Assembly (NCBI GenBank): GCA_001872455.1
Contig: MNXJ01000015.1
Location: 1 to 60,923, forward strand
Source of the DNA: Anaerolineae bacterium CG2_30_57_67
GTDB lineage: Bacteria > Chloroflexota > Anaerolineae > Anaerolineales > Villigracilaceae
DNA: 60,923 nt
Reading direction: 5' to 3'
Shown: in pieces, positions 40,674-49,055 of the stretch
Position numbering within the stretch: position 1 is the first letter of the stretch
How the letters are laid out: every line of letters begins with the position of its first letter
Program-made: the position numbers and the translations under genes
The notes under the pieces: model-generated
Told to the model about the DNA's origin: nothing
What the model saw: the letters and a program-made list of their open reading frames with translations, nothing else
The model's database searches: none

Positions 40674-42070
40674 GCGCCCCAATTTTGTGGATTGTTTTGC
40701 CGCTGGCGCTATCTTTCTTTCTGCTCTTTGTGCCGGATGAACGCTGGGTTGGCTGGCTGGGCGGCCTGACTGCGTTGACGCTGGCGGCGCTGGCGCTTTT
40801 TTTTCCGACCGATAGCGCTCAATTGGTACTTGACCTATTCTCGGTGCGCATCGACTCGACGCTGACGTTGTTGGGCCGTCAGATTCAGTTAACGCCCGCC
40901 GATCAATTGATTTTAGTGCTGGCCTATGGTATTGGCGCATTCTGGTTTTTGGGTGCGTTAACCGTAGGCAGCGCGCGGCGCGTCGTCCCGCTGGGGTTGG
41001 CAATTGTGGCCTTGCTGGTGGCTTCGCTGGCGGTCAAACTATTTTTATATGCTGCCCCCTTGTTGGAGATGGCCGTTCTACTCAGCCTGCCGATGCTGGC
41101 GGCTGCTGGCGAATCTGCCGGACGCGGCGTGGCGCGCTTTTGGGTGTATCAGAGCCTGGCGCTGCCATTCATTCTCTTGGCGGGCTTTTTGCTCTCTGGC
41201 ATCGAGGCTGGCCCGCGTGACTTTGCGCTAGTTGCGCCTGCCGCCCTGCTGCTTGGCTTGGGATTTGCCTTTCTCCTTTCCGTTTTTCCGCTCTACGCCT
41301 GGATTCCAATGCTGGCCGAGGAAGCCCCGCCATACGTTATGGGATTTTTGCTGACGGTTTTGCCCACGTTTCACCTGCTGTTTGGGCTAAATTTTGTTGA
41401 TCGCTACGCCTGGATGCGCGAATCGCCGCAGTTTTTTCTGATCATTCGGCTGGTCGGGTTGATGACGCTGGTTTCTGCGGGCGTTTTTGCCATGTTTCAG
41501 CGCCATTTGGGACGAATGCTGGGTTATTTTGTCGCGGCAGAGATCGGTCTTTCGCTGGTGGCGCTCAGCCTTTCAAATCACATCACCAGCCTGCAACTGA
41601 TTTTCGGGTTAATTATGCCGCGCACGCTGGCGCTGGGAATGTGGGCGCTTTCGCTGGCGGTGTTGAACAACGCAACAGGAACGCTTTCATTGCCGGCGTT
41701 GAAAGGCTTGGCGCGGCGCTATCCGCTGGCCGCCGCCGGGACGATTTTCTCGATGCTTTCCCTGAGTGGTGTGCCACTTTTGGCAGGTTTTCCGCTTCGC
41801 CAATCACTCTGGGAAGCGCTCGCGGCAGAATCGCCCGCCGCTGCCCTCTGGCTGGGAATCTCCAGCCTGGGGCTATGGGTCGCCTCGTTGCGGGCGTTGG
41901 CCGTGTTGGTGCTGGCTGCCGAAATGCCGTGGGCTTCCGCTGAAAACTTCTCTCAACGCGCGTTGATTGGCCTGGGCATTTTGTCGCTGTTTTTGATTGG
42001 CATTTTCCCGCAATGGGTTAACCCATTGCTTGTCAATCTACCCGGCATGTTTGAACGTTTTGGAAAATAA
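40670..42070 (+). CDS. Second complex I/antiporter-like membrane subunit, missing the conserved lysine
   Basis: The 466-residue product from ATG 40670 has about 14 helices. GFAFLLSVFPLYAWIPMLAEEAP aligns with the K-x-x-x-x-P-x-H-x-W-x-P motif of NuoL/M/N, but the lysine and the histidine are absent. The helix with E133 (YAAPLLEMAVLL) corresponds to the conserved TM5 glutamate. SLSGVPLLAGFPLR matches the late-helix LxGxPxxxGF motif. Loss of key lysines argues for a structural or altered ion-moving role. A longer frame starting at 40421 reads the preceding gene out of phase and is rejected. Confidence 0.78.
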   Translation: MSAPILWIVLPLALSFFLLFVPDERWVGWLGGLTALTLAALALFFPTDSAQLVLDLFSVRIDSTLTLLGRQIQLTPADQLILVLAYGIGAFWFLGALTVGSARRVVPLGLAIVALLVASLAVKLFLYAAPLLEMAVLLSLPMLAAAGESAGRGVARFWVYQSLALPFILLAGFLLSGIEAGPRDFALVAPAALLLGLGFAFLLSVFPLYAWIPMLAEEAPPYVMGFLLTVLPTFHLLFGLNFVDRYAWMRESPQFFLIIRLVGLMTLVSAGVFAMFQRHLGRMLGYFVAAEIGLSLVALSLSNHITSLQLIFGLIMPRTLALGMWALSLAVLNNATGTLSLPALKGLARRYPLAAAGTIFSMLSLSGVPLLAGFPLRQSLWEALAAESPAAALWLGISSLGLWVASLRALAVLVLAAEMPWASAENFSQRALIGLGILSLFLIGIFPQWVNPLLVNLPGMFERFGK

Positions 42071-42086
42071 TGATCATGGAGACACT

Positions 42087-43283
42087 ATGGACGAAACTGA
42101 ATTGCAAGATATTCTCAAACGCCTCGACTGGCTCGAAAAAGAACATCGCAAAGACCGCAGTCTGGTGGCCGAATTACAGGAAAAACTAACCGCTTATGAA
42201 CCCGGCCTTGATTTGTTGCGTGACCAGATCAAAGAAACCAACGCTAATCTGACGCGCTTTGCCTCCAGCGCCGCCCGTCTGGAACAGTTTGACGCGCTGG
42301 TGACGCGATATCGCGCTGAAGTCAACAAAGCCATCGAAGAGATGGAGAAACGCCACGAAAAACATGAGCGCGAAACTGAACTCCGTCGGCGCGGCGAAGT
42401 GGAAAATATCAACATCGCCCTGAATGATTTGCGTAAGCAGATTGAAGCCATTGACGAACTGCGCAAGGGCATTCAGTCCCGCGCGGATGAAGATACCCGC
42501 CTCAGCCGCTCGCTGCTCGAACTAACCCGCAAAATGGATGAACTTCCGCGCGCGGATGAAGATATTCGCCGCGCGGTGCGCGTTCTCGACGATGCCCGCA
42601 AACAAGACATCAAACGCCTGACCGATGTCAGCGGCGAGATTTCTGCCATCCGAAAACGTTCTGACGACGCCCGCGAAAAAGCCGAGTTAAATACCGACGC
42701 CTTGCACGTCATGGAAACCCGCGTCAACGAATTACTTGGCAGTGAAACCGACCGCCGCCAGGCGCAAATGGCCTTTATTGAAGCCCAAAACCTGGCGCAG
42801 GTGGAGCGTGAGCGCAGCTGGCGCGATATTCAGACGCGTTTTGAAGCCTTCGCCCGTCAGACCAGCAACCTCGATCAACAAATCGCCTCGCTGGAAGAAA
42901 CCCAACGCGCCGTCAAACGCTCGCAAGATACTTTTGAAGACATCAACACCCGCCTTGAGCGCCGCATCAAGGAAATTACCGAAATTCAGCGCCTGGCCGA
43001 AGAACGTTTCCGTCAGGAATGGGTCACTTTCAAGGCCGACGACCAGAAACGCTGGACAAATTACTCGCTCTCGCAGGACGAAATTCAAAAAGACACCCGT
43101 ACCGAGTTGGAAAAACTTAACCAACGCATTACCGCCGTTGACGATTTGGCGCAGACCCTGCAAGACTTATTCCAACAAACCAATGACACCACCGAAACCC
43201 AGCTGCAAGAATTGATGAATTGGACGCACGAGTGGTTGACTAACTTTGAGCGCATTACCGGACGCCCGCGCCCAACTCGTTAA
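42087..43283 (+). CDS. Long coiled-coil protein of unknown function
   Basis: The 398-residue product from ATG 42087 (GGAG 5 nt upstream) is almost wholly charged heptad sequence, with no membrane helix, cysteine or enzyme motif. It starts MDETELQDILKRLDWLEKEH and carries periodic R/E/D-rich segments to its end. It resembles SMC-like or tropomyosin-like rods but without an ATPase head. It sits 16 bp after the antiporter-like trio and 32 bp before selB. The position suggests a partner for the membrane subunits, but cytoskeletal or scaffolding use is equally possible. Confidence 0.8.
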   Translation: MDETELQDILKRLDWLEKEHRKDRSLVAELQEKLTAYEPGLDLLRDQIKETNANLTRFASSAARLEQFDALVTRYRAEVNKAIEEMEKRHEKHERETELRRRGEVENINIALNDLRKQIEAIDELRKGIQSRADEDTRLSRSLLELTRKMDELPRADEDIRRAVRVLDDARKQDIKRLTDVSGEISAIRKRSDDAREKAELNTDALHVMETRVNELLGSETDRRQAQMAFIEAQNLAQVERERSWRDIQTRFEAFARQTSNLDQQIASLEETQRAVKRSQDTFEDINTRLERRIKEITEIQRLAEERFRQEWVTFKADDQKRWTNYSLSQDEIQKDTRTELEKLNQRITAVDDLAQTLQDLFQQTNDTTETQLQELMNWTHEWLTNFERITGRPRPTR

Positions 43284-43315
43284 TTTGACGTTGCTTGTGT
43301 AAAAGCGAAAACCTT

Positions 43316-45202
43316 ATGCGCGTTATCGGCACAGCCGGGCATGTAGACCACGGCAAATCTACCCTCATCGCCGCCCTGACGGGAGTCCATCCCGACCGCC
43401 TCAAAGAAGAGCGCGAGCGCGAAATGACCATTGACCTGGGCTTCGGCTGGCTGACTCTGCCCGACGGCCAGGAAATTGGCATTGTGGATGTCCCCGGTCA
43501 CCGTGACTTCATCGAAAACATGCTGGCAGGCATCGGCGGCATTGACGCCGCCCTGCTGGTGATCGCTGCCGATGAAGGCGTTATGCCCCAAACCCGCGAA
43601 CATCTTGCCATCCTCGACTTGCTCAACATTCAGCGCGGCGTGGTGGCGCTTACCAAAATGGATTTGGTGGACGATGTGGACTGGTTGACTCTGGTCGAGG
43701 AAGACATTCGCCGCGCCCTGACTGCAACTGCGCTGGCGGATGCGCCTATTGTGCGCATTTCGGCGCGAACTGGCCTCGGGTTGGATAGTTTGCTCCACAC
43801 TTTGGGCGCTCTCCTGCAAAAAGCCCCTGCTCGCGTTGACCTGGCGCGCCCGCGTTTGCCGGTAGACCGGGTTTTTACCATGCCTGGTTTTGGCACCATC
43901 GTCACGGGCACACTCAGCGACGGACATTTTTCGCTCGGCGATGATGTGGAAATTCTCCCCTTCGGCAAAAAGGCGCGCATTCGCGGCTTGCAAACGCACC
44001 GAAGAAAAGAAGAAATTGCCCTCCCCGGCTCACGCGTGGCGATTAACCTGGCGGGCGTGACGCTGGAAGAAATTCACCGCGGCGATGTCGTTGCGGCGCC
44101 CGGAAAATATATTTCCACCCGCCGCCTTGATGCGCGTTTGCGTCTGCTGAAGGATGTTTCCGCGCCGCTCAAACATGCCACCGAGGTCAAAATTTTTGCT
44201 GGAACAGCCGAAAGTATTGCCCGCCTGCGCCTGCTGGATATGGAAACCCTTCAGCCTGGCGACGAAGCCTGGATTCAGTTGGAACTGCGTCAGCCGCTGG
44301 TACTGGCGCGCGGCGACCGGTTCATCGTGCGCCGCCCGTCGCCATCTGAAACGGTGGGCGGCGGTCTGGCGCTGGATGTCGCCCCGAAGAATCGCCACAA
44401 ACGCTTTGACCCGCCCACGCTTGCGGCGCTGGAAACGTTATTGCAGGGCGACCCGGCTGAGGTGTTATTTTTGGCGGCGCTCGCTCTCGGCGGGGCAACT
44501 GCCCGCGAAACGGTCGCCAGGTCGCGGCTGGAGGCGCTTCCCGCCGCGCAAGCGTTACAGGCGTGTATCGAGTCTGGCCGCCTGGTGGCGCTTGAAGCGG
44601 GTGAAATCTCCCCTTCTTCCGAAATTTTATTAATGGCTGCTCCGCGCTGGGAAACGTTGCGCGGGGATTTTTTTTTGACGCTGGAAAAATTTCACAAAAC
44701 CGCTCCGCTCCGGCGTGGAATGCCGCGCGAGGAGTTGAAGAGCCGCCTGAATCTTGCGCCGCGCCTGTTCAATGCGGCGTTAAAACGGCTGGATCTGCGC
44801 GATGGCGGAAACTGGCTGGCGTTGCCGGGGCATGAAATTCGTTTTACGGCGGCGCAACAGGCGCGGGTGGACGGTTTGTTACGGCAATTTGCCGCCGCGC
44901 CGTTTGCGCCGCCCTCGGTAAAGGAATGCCAGGCGGCGGGCGAGGATGTCTACTTGGCGTTGGTGGAGTTGGGGGAGTTGAAGCAAGTCTCGCCGGAAGT
45001 GGTTTTTCGGCAGACGGATTATGAGACGATGACGGCGCGGGTGCGCCAGTTTTTGCAGAAAAACGGTCAAATGACCGCCGCCGAGGCGCGCGACCTGTTT
45101 GCCACCAGCCGCAAGTTTGCGCTGGCTTTGCTGGAGCATCTGGATGCGATTGGGGTGACGGTGCGGGATGGGGATGTGCGCAGGTTGAAGGCGCGGGTTT
45201 AG
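43316..45202 (+). CDS. selB: Selenocysteine-specific elongation factor SelB
   Basis: SelB delivers Sec-tRNA to UGA codons that carry a SECIS element. The 628-residue product starts MRVIGTAGHVDHGKSTLI (G1 GHVDHGKS), with DLGFGW (switch I region), DVPGHRDF (G3) and TKMDLVD (G4). Domains II and III follow, then four winged-helix modules at the C-terminus (about 375-628). SelB rather than EF-Tu is shown by the TIDLGFGWL segment, the missing EF-Tu switch features and the C-terminal extension. selA, selD, tRNA-Sec and any selenoprotein are not seen in the window. The tail overlaps the convergent gene by 4 nt. Confidence 0.95.
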   Translation: MRVIGTAGHVDHGKSTLIAALTGVHPDRLKEEREREMTIDLGFGWLTLPDGQEIGIVDVPGHRDFIENMLAGIGGIDAALLVIAADEGVMPQTREHLAILDLLNIQRGVVALTKMDLVDDVDWLTLVEEDIRRALTATALADAPIVRISARTGLGLDSLLHTLGALLQKAPARVDLARPRLPVDRVFTMPGFGTIVTGTLSDGHFSLGDDVEILPFGKKARIRGLQTHRRKEEIALPGSRVAINLAGVTLEEIHRGDVVAAPGKYISTRRLDARLRLLKDVSAPLKHATEVKIFAGTAESIARLRLLDMETLQPGDEAWIQLELRQPLVLARGDRFIVRRPSPSETVGGGLALDVAPKNRHKRFDPPTLAALETLLQGDPAEVLFLAALALGGATARETVARSRLEALPAAQALQACIESGRLVALEAGEISPSSEILLMAAPRWETLRGDFFLTLEKFHKTAPLRRGMPREELKSRLNLAPRLFNAALKRLDLRDGGNWLALPGHEIRFTAAQQARVDGLLRQFAAAPFAPPSVKECQAAGEDVYLALVELGELKQVSPEVVFRQTDYETMTARVRQFLQKNGQMTAAEARDLFATSRKFALALLEHLDAIGVTVRDGDVRRLKARV

Positions 45203-45873
45203 CAGGATGCGACCCGCCGGGCGCGCTCGCTTACTGGGCTGATCAGGTGGCAGCCGCCGTTGCGGTGCAGCAGTGGAATGCGGCGGTGTTGGGCCGCAAA
45301 GTGTGCTCGCATTTCTTGTGAGCGCAAGGCGTAACTTTCAAACTCGTCCTGAAAAAGTGCAAAAATTTGGTCGTAGGTGGCGATGAATTGGGTGCGGTAG
45401 GCGGGTGTGACTTGCGCCAGGTTGTTGATGACCCAGCATTGTTTTTCAAATTCCCAGTCGTAGACCAGGCCCAGAAAACGGTAGTCGGATGTGACGTAGG
45501 GGAAAAACGGAAACTGGCGGCAACTGAGCAGGCGATGTTGCCGCTGGCAGGCTTGCGGGCCCAGACAGGCCAAAAAGAGCATTCCATCTGGCAGGGAGTT
45601 TTCGAGATCGTCACGGTTGTCGGGGCTGGCGCATTCGTCTCCGCGCCAGATGTGCCAGAGTTGGGTGCGGGTTTGCAGGCTGGCCCACTCGCTTTGGTAG
45701 GCGGCGGGGACGGCGTGGCAAATGTCGCAACAGAAAGGCTTGCCGCTGGGGTTGTGCGGCGCACATTTTTCGCCGCAATCCAGCCCGGTGATGGGAGTAT
45801 CAAAATTGGCGTAGAGGGCGAGGATGTCTTGCGCTGTCAGGTCGGCGGGAGAACGGAGAATGCGTGTTTTCAT
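45199..45873 (-). CDS. Cysteine-rich cytoplasmic protein of unknown function
   Basis: The 224-residue product has clustered cysteines C33, C37, C48, C49 and C52 (GEKCAP and PFCCDICH) and further cysteines at 81, 103, 109, 118 and about 145. The C-x3-C ... CC-x2-C set recalls the YkgJ-type zinc/iron chelating domain and other Fe-S or zinc sites, but I do not recognise the full family. There is no signal peptide. It starts 6 nt after the thioredoxin-like gene, so a redox or metal-linked partnership is plausible. Confidence 0.78.
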   Translation of the reverse strand: MKTRILRSPADLTAQDILALYANFDTPITGLDCGEKCAPHNPSGKPFCCDICHAVPAAYQSEWASLQTRTQLWHIWRGDECASPDNRDDLENSLPDGMLFLACLGPQACQRQHRLLSCRQFPFFPYVTSDYRFLGLVYDWEFEKQCWVINNLAQVTPAYRTQFIATYDQIFALFQDEFESYALRSQEMRAHFAAQHRRIPLLHRNGGCHLISPVSERARRVASC

Positions 45874-45879
45874 GAGGCG

Positions 45880-46392
45880 TTAGCGCTGCTGACGTTTTTG
45901 CATCCATTCGCTGAACGTATCCCAAAAGGGGAGCAGGTCGTAGATGCCGCTTAATGCTACCAGTGCGCCGAGAACGATCATCAGCCAGTTGGTTTGCGGC
46001 AGGCCGTAGCCCAATAACGCTGCGCCCGCTCCGATGCGCAGAATGCGTTCGAAAGGGGCAAAGCGCGCGGCGCGCAGGAGCTTGCCAGCTGCCAGGTCAG
46101 AAAATAACTGGTCGTAAACCTGGGCGGGCTTTGCGCCGGTTTGACGGAACATTTCACGTCCCTCGCGGAAAAGAATCAGGGTGGGAATGCCGCGCACTTC
46201 GAGTTGTTGTAACAAGACGCTGTGTTCATCGGCGTTGATTTCGACAAAATCTACCTGGCTTTTGTATTTGGCGGCAAATTGTTTCAGAATGGGGCGTGTT
46301 ATTTTGCATGGACCACACCAGGGCGCCCAAAAATCAACCACCACCGGGCGGTTGTGTTGTTTGATTGCGTTAAAAAATTGTAGTTTGTCCAT
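45880..46392 (-). CDS. Thioredoxin domain fused to a C-terminal membrane module (DUF2892-like)
   Basis: The 170-residue product has a normal thioredoxin fold: FWAPWCGPC with C26 and C29, NADEHSVLLQQLEVRGIPTLILF with the cis-proline. Residues 110-160 then form a hydrophobic hairpin (ERILRIGAGAALLGYGL and WLMIVLGALVALSGIYDLLPFW), which resembles the DUF2892/YgaP membrane module. A plain thioredoxin ends near residue 105. The domain order puts the redox site in the cytoplasm, held at the membrane. It lies 2 nt after degV and 6 nt before the Cys-rich gene. Confidence 0.9.
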   Translation of the reverse strand: MDKLQFFNAIKQHNRPVVVDFWAPWCGPCKITRPILKQFAAKYKSQVDFVEINADEHSVLLQQLEVRGIPTLILFREGREMFRQTGAKPAQVYDQLFSDLAAGKLLRAARFAPFERILRIGAGAALLGYGLPQTNWLMIVLGALVALSGIYDLLPFWDTFSEWMQKRQQR

Positions 46393-46394
46393 GC

Positions 46395-47249
46395 TTAAAA
46401 ACCATGCAGGTAGGCCAGCGCCACCGTGCCGGGACCAGTGTGCGTGCCAATCACGGGGCTTAAGTTGGCGCTGAACGATTCCACTGGCGAGGTTTGGGCG
46501 CTGGCTCGGCGCAGAACGGCCAGCGCTTCGGCTTCGGTGTTCGAGTGCGCCGCTACGAGGTGTATGCCGCTTTTGCCACGTGTTTGCTCGCCTACCAGTT
46601 CGATGAGTCGGTCAAGCGCCTTGCCTTTGGTGCGAATGCGTTCCTGGGCTTCGATTTTGCCTTCGCGTATGGTGAGAATGGGTTTCATGTTGAGCGCTGT
46701 GCCGAAAAAGCGCGCCGCGCCGCCAATGCGCCCGCCGCGATGCAGGAACTCCAGCGTATCAACCACAAAGTAGACGCCGCTCTGGGCGCGGGCGGCCTCG
46801 GCAATTTTCAGACAAGACGGCAGGCTTTCACCGGCCTCGGCGGCGCGGGCAACCGTCAGCACCTGCAGGGCCATCGCCACGGTGGTGCTTTCACTATCGA
46901 ACAGGGTGATTTTTTCCTTGCCGTGCGTCAGTAAATCGCGTGCCTGTATGGCCGACTGCATTGTGCCGGAAAGTTTGGACGAGATGAACATGCCGAGAAT
47001 GTCGTAATCTTGCTCAAGCAGTTTTTCAAACGCCTGCTGAAATGTTCCCGCTGATGGTTGCGAGGTGCTGGGCATCACTTTGGCCGTTTGAAGTTTGGCG
47101 TAGAATTCGCTGGGCGTGATTGTGACGCTGTCTTCGTAGGTTTCTGCCCCCCAGATAACGATTAGCGGAACAGTGGCAATGCCGTACTGTTGGGTTTGTT
47201 GCGGCGAAAGCGAGGCAGTGCTGTCTGTAATCAGGATAACTTTTTTCAT
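46395..47249 (-). CDS. DegV family fatty-acid-binding protein, second of a tandem pair
   Basis: From ATG 47249 (AAAGGAG upstream) the 284-residue product has ILITDSTASLS, PSTSQPSAGTF, FISSKLSGTMQSA, FLHRGGRIGGAARFFGTALNMKPIL and a final IGTHTGPGTV, the complete DegV set. It is the same length as, and aligned block for block with, the protein at 47346, so they are recent or well-kept tandem duplicates. A weak terminator lies between the two, so expression may be partly separate. It is followed 2 nt later by the thioredoxin-like gene. Confidence 0.93.
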   Translation of the reverse strand: MKKVILITDSTASLSPQQTQQYGIATVPLIVIWGAETYEDSVTITPSEFYAKLQTAKVMPSTSQPSAGTFQQAFEKLLEQDYDILGMFISSKLSGTMQSAIQARDLLTHGKEKITLFDSESTTVAMALQVLTVARAAEAGESLPSCLKIAEAARAQSGVYFVVDTLEFLHRGGRIGGAARFFGTALNMKPILTIREGKIEAQERIRTKGKALDRLIELVGEQTRGKSGIHLVAAHSNTEAEALAVLRRASAQTSPVESFSANLSPVIGTHTGPGTVALAYLHGF

Positions 47250-47302
47250 GGAACGTGACTCCTTTGGAATTTGATGCAAGCGTGCCGTGCCGTGTCGCCC
47301 GC

Positions 47303-47337
47303 AAAAAAAAATAGACGGGCGCAAGCCCATCTATTTT
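47303..47337 (-). terminator. Hairpin with T-tract between the two degV genes
   Basis: Stem 47308-47320 with 47325-47337, loop GCAA; one position is a G-U pair in the minus-strand RNA. Read on the minus strand, the T-run of the A-tract at 47303-47311 follows the stem. It is placed just after the stop of the upstream degV gene and could reduce read-through into the second. Confidence 0.8.
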
Positions 47338-47345
47338 ACTCTGAA

Positions 47346-48200
47346 TTACAAACCGGCCATGTAGGCAATGCCTACCGTGCCGGGGCCGGTATGATTTCCT
47401 ACTACCGGGCTAAGTTCAGATGGGATGATTTCGGTTACATCCAGCAGGCGCGCCGCCCGTTCGACGGCATCCTTGGCTTCGGCGGGGGCGTTGGCATGCA
47501 GGCTGGCGAGCCGCACCGGTTTTTTCCCCTGGCATTGTTCGACAATCAAGGCCACCATGCGGTCAATTGCCTTTGATTTTGTGCGCACGCGCTCGGCGGA
47601 TTCGACGCGGCCATCGTTGAGTTTCAGAATGGGCTTCAGGTTGAGCGCCGTGCCAAAGAAACGCGCTGCGCCGCCAATTCTCCCGCCTCGGTGCAGATAT
47701 TCGAGCGTATCCACCACAAAATAGACGTTGGTGGTGGCTTTGGCGTGTTCTGCCAGCGCCTGGCATTCAGCCATGGATGCGCCGTCAGCGGCGGCGCGCG
47801 CCACTGCCAAAACTTGAAAGCCCATTGCCATCACGGTCGAGTTGGTATCGTGAATCTGAATCTTCTCCAGCCCACGTTCCAGGCTGGCGCGCCCTTGCAT
47901 GGCTGATTGCAACGTGCCAGAGAGTTTGCTGGAGATGAACATGCCTAAGACTTCATAACCTTCTTCCAGCAAGCCAGAAAAGGCTTTTTGCATGTTCAGC
48001 ACCGAAACCTGCGAGGTGGTTGGCATGGTTTTGGAGGCGGCCATGCGGGTATAAAATTCGCCTGGCAAAATATCCACGCCATCTTCAAGGGTCTCTTCGC
48101 CCCAAATCAGTGCTTGTGGTACAACCGTAATGCGGTAGCGTTCCAAATATTCTTTGGGGATGCAAGCGGTACTATCCGTAACAAGCGCAACTTTATTCAT
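47346..48200 (-). CDS. DegV family fatty-acid-binding protein, first of a tandem pair
   Basis: The 284-residue product has LVTDSTACIPKEYLERY, PTTSQVSVLNM, FISSKLSGTLQSA, YLHRGGRIGGAARFFGTALNLKPIL and VGNHTGPGTVGIAY. The lipid-contact TSQ and the HTGPG loops are intact. GGGAGG precedes ATG 48200. Two DegV copies in a row plus a third at 13.8 kb suggest division of lipid specificity. FakB-type binding is known in Firmicutes; here the partner kinase is not visible. Confidence 0.93.
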   Translation of the reverse strand: MNKVALVTDSTACIPKEYLERYRITVVPQALIWGEETLEDGVDILPGEFYTRMAASKTMPTTSQVSVLNMQKAFSGLLEEGYEVLGMFISSKLSGTLQSAMQGRASLERGLEKIQIHDTNSTVMAMGFQVLAVARAAADGASMAECQALAEHAKATTNVYFVVDTLEYLHRGGRIGGAARFFGTALNLKPILKLNDGRVESAERVRTKSKAIDRMVALIVEQCQGKKPVRLASLHANAPAEAKDAVERAARLLDVTEIIPSELSPVVGNHTGPGTVGIAYMAGL

Positions 48201-48344
48201 CGGTTCCTCCCGAACAACGGTGAAAATATTTTGGCGCTCTGAAATTCATGAATCAGTCGTCGCCAAATTTACCTTTAATAACCGATGACTTAAACCCACT
48301 GCGCGCAGGGAAGTTGCTAATAATTTGGAACGGCAAAGAACCGA

Positions 48345-48350
48345 TATAAT
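48345..48350 (+). promoter_or_regulatory. -10 hexamer TATAAT, 6 nt before GTG 48357
   Basis: TATAAT, ACGCGC, GTG. No ribosome site. A good example of the leaderless layout with a GTG start. Confidence 0.5.
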
Positions 48351-48356
48351 ACGCGC

Positions 48357-49055
48357 GTGAAAAAATCCGTATTCCGCCAGCTGTTGACGGTGATGAGTGT
48401 CTTGCTCGCGCTGATTCTGCTTGGGTGGGGGGCGTGGCCGCTGACACAGAAAACACTGCGCCGCGAATTGTTGCCCGCCGCGATGCAGTTACCCGCCGCT
48501 GATGAAGCCTACGCCGCGCCGCGTCCCGCCATCCCCGGAGGACGGATTTTGACCCTGCAATTTCCCGAAAATATGCGCGTAGGCGAAGCGGCTGTTGTGC
48601 GGCTCATCTTGTCAGAGGAGCAGCCTGCCGTTTTGCAATTTCCAAATATTTTTCAAAGCCATAACGTTTTGGCCGAAGCCCGGCTCGAACTGCCCGGCCT
48701 GAAGATTCTTCCAGCGAACAACGTGCGTCAACCCCTGCGCCCTGGTCAGCCTGCTATTTTCTACTGGAGCATCACCGCGGCGCAAGCTGGCCGCTATGAG
48801 GGCAAATCTTGGTTTTATCTGACGTTTTTTTCGTTGAGCGACGGTAGCACAACGCGCCTGGCAATTTCGGCGCAACCGGTCGAAATTAGGGCGCGGGATT
48901 TTCTTGGGTTGCCAGCCGCGCCTGCCCGCGCGCTGGGATTGCTAGGGTTGATTCTCGGCGCGGTGCTGGGTTTTCCGATTCTGTTCGATGTTGTAATGCA
49001 AAAAAAGACCTCCAAAGTTTCGGAGGTCTTTTTTTGCGAGGATTTTGAAAGTTAG
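48357..49055 (+). CDS. Membrane-bound extracytoplasmic protein, unknown function; 3' end coded through a terminator
   Basis: The start is GTG. The 232-residue product has an N-terminal membrane helix (about 8-26), an outside beta-rich domain (about 50-185) and a C-terminal helix (about 192-215). ILTLQFPENMRVGEAAVVRL has the look of an Ig-like domain. The layout matches the protein at 19843, but sequence likeness is weak. The last 19 residues, after FDVVMQ, are encoded by a transcription terminator hairpin, so the stop codon lies beyond it and overlaps the convergent lipoprotein gene by 4 nt. The original C-terminus may have been shorter. Confidence 0.72.
   Translation: MKKSVFRQLLTVMSVLLALILLGWGAWPLTQKTLRRELLPAAMQLPAADEAYAAPRPAIPGGRILTLQFPENMRVGEAAVVRLILSEEQPAVLQFPNIFQSHNVLAEARLELPGLKILPANNVRQPLRPGQPAIFYWSITAAQAGRYEGKSWFYLTFFSLSDGSTTRLAISAQPVEIRARDFLGLPAAPARALGLLGLILGAVLGFPILFDVVMQKKTSKVSEVFFCEDFES
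48998..49037. terminator. Bidirectional intrinsic terminator inside the 3' end of a coding region
   Basis: Left arm 48998-49013, loop 49014-49021, right arm 49022-49037: a 16-bp perfect stem with core GACCTCC/GGAGGTC flanked by A7 and T7. It serves the convergent pair 48357-49055 and 49052-49414, yet lies upstream of the former's stop codon. Confidence 0.92.

Noticed and set aside
38559-42070. Calling the membrane trio NADH dehydrogenase (nuo) or a hydrogenase-4 operon
   Set aside because: No catalytic or Fe-S subunits accompany it and key channel lysines are changed, so only superfamily membership is claimed.
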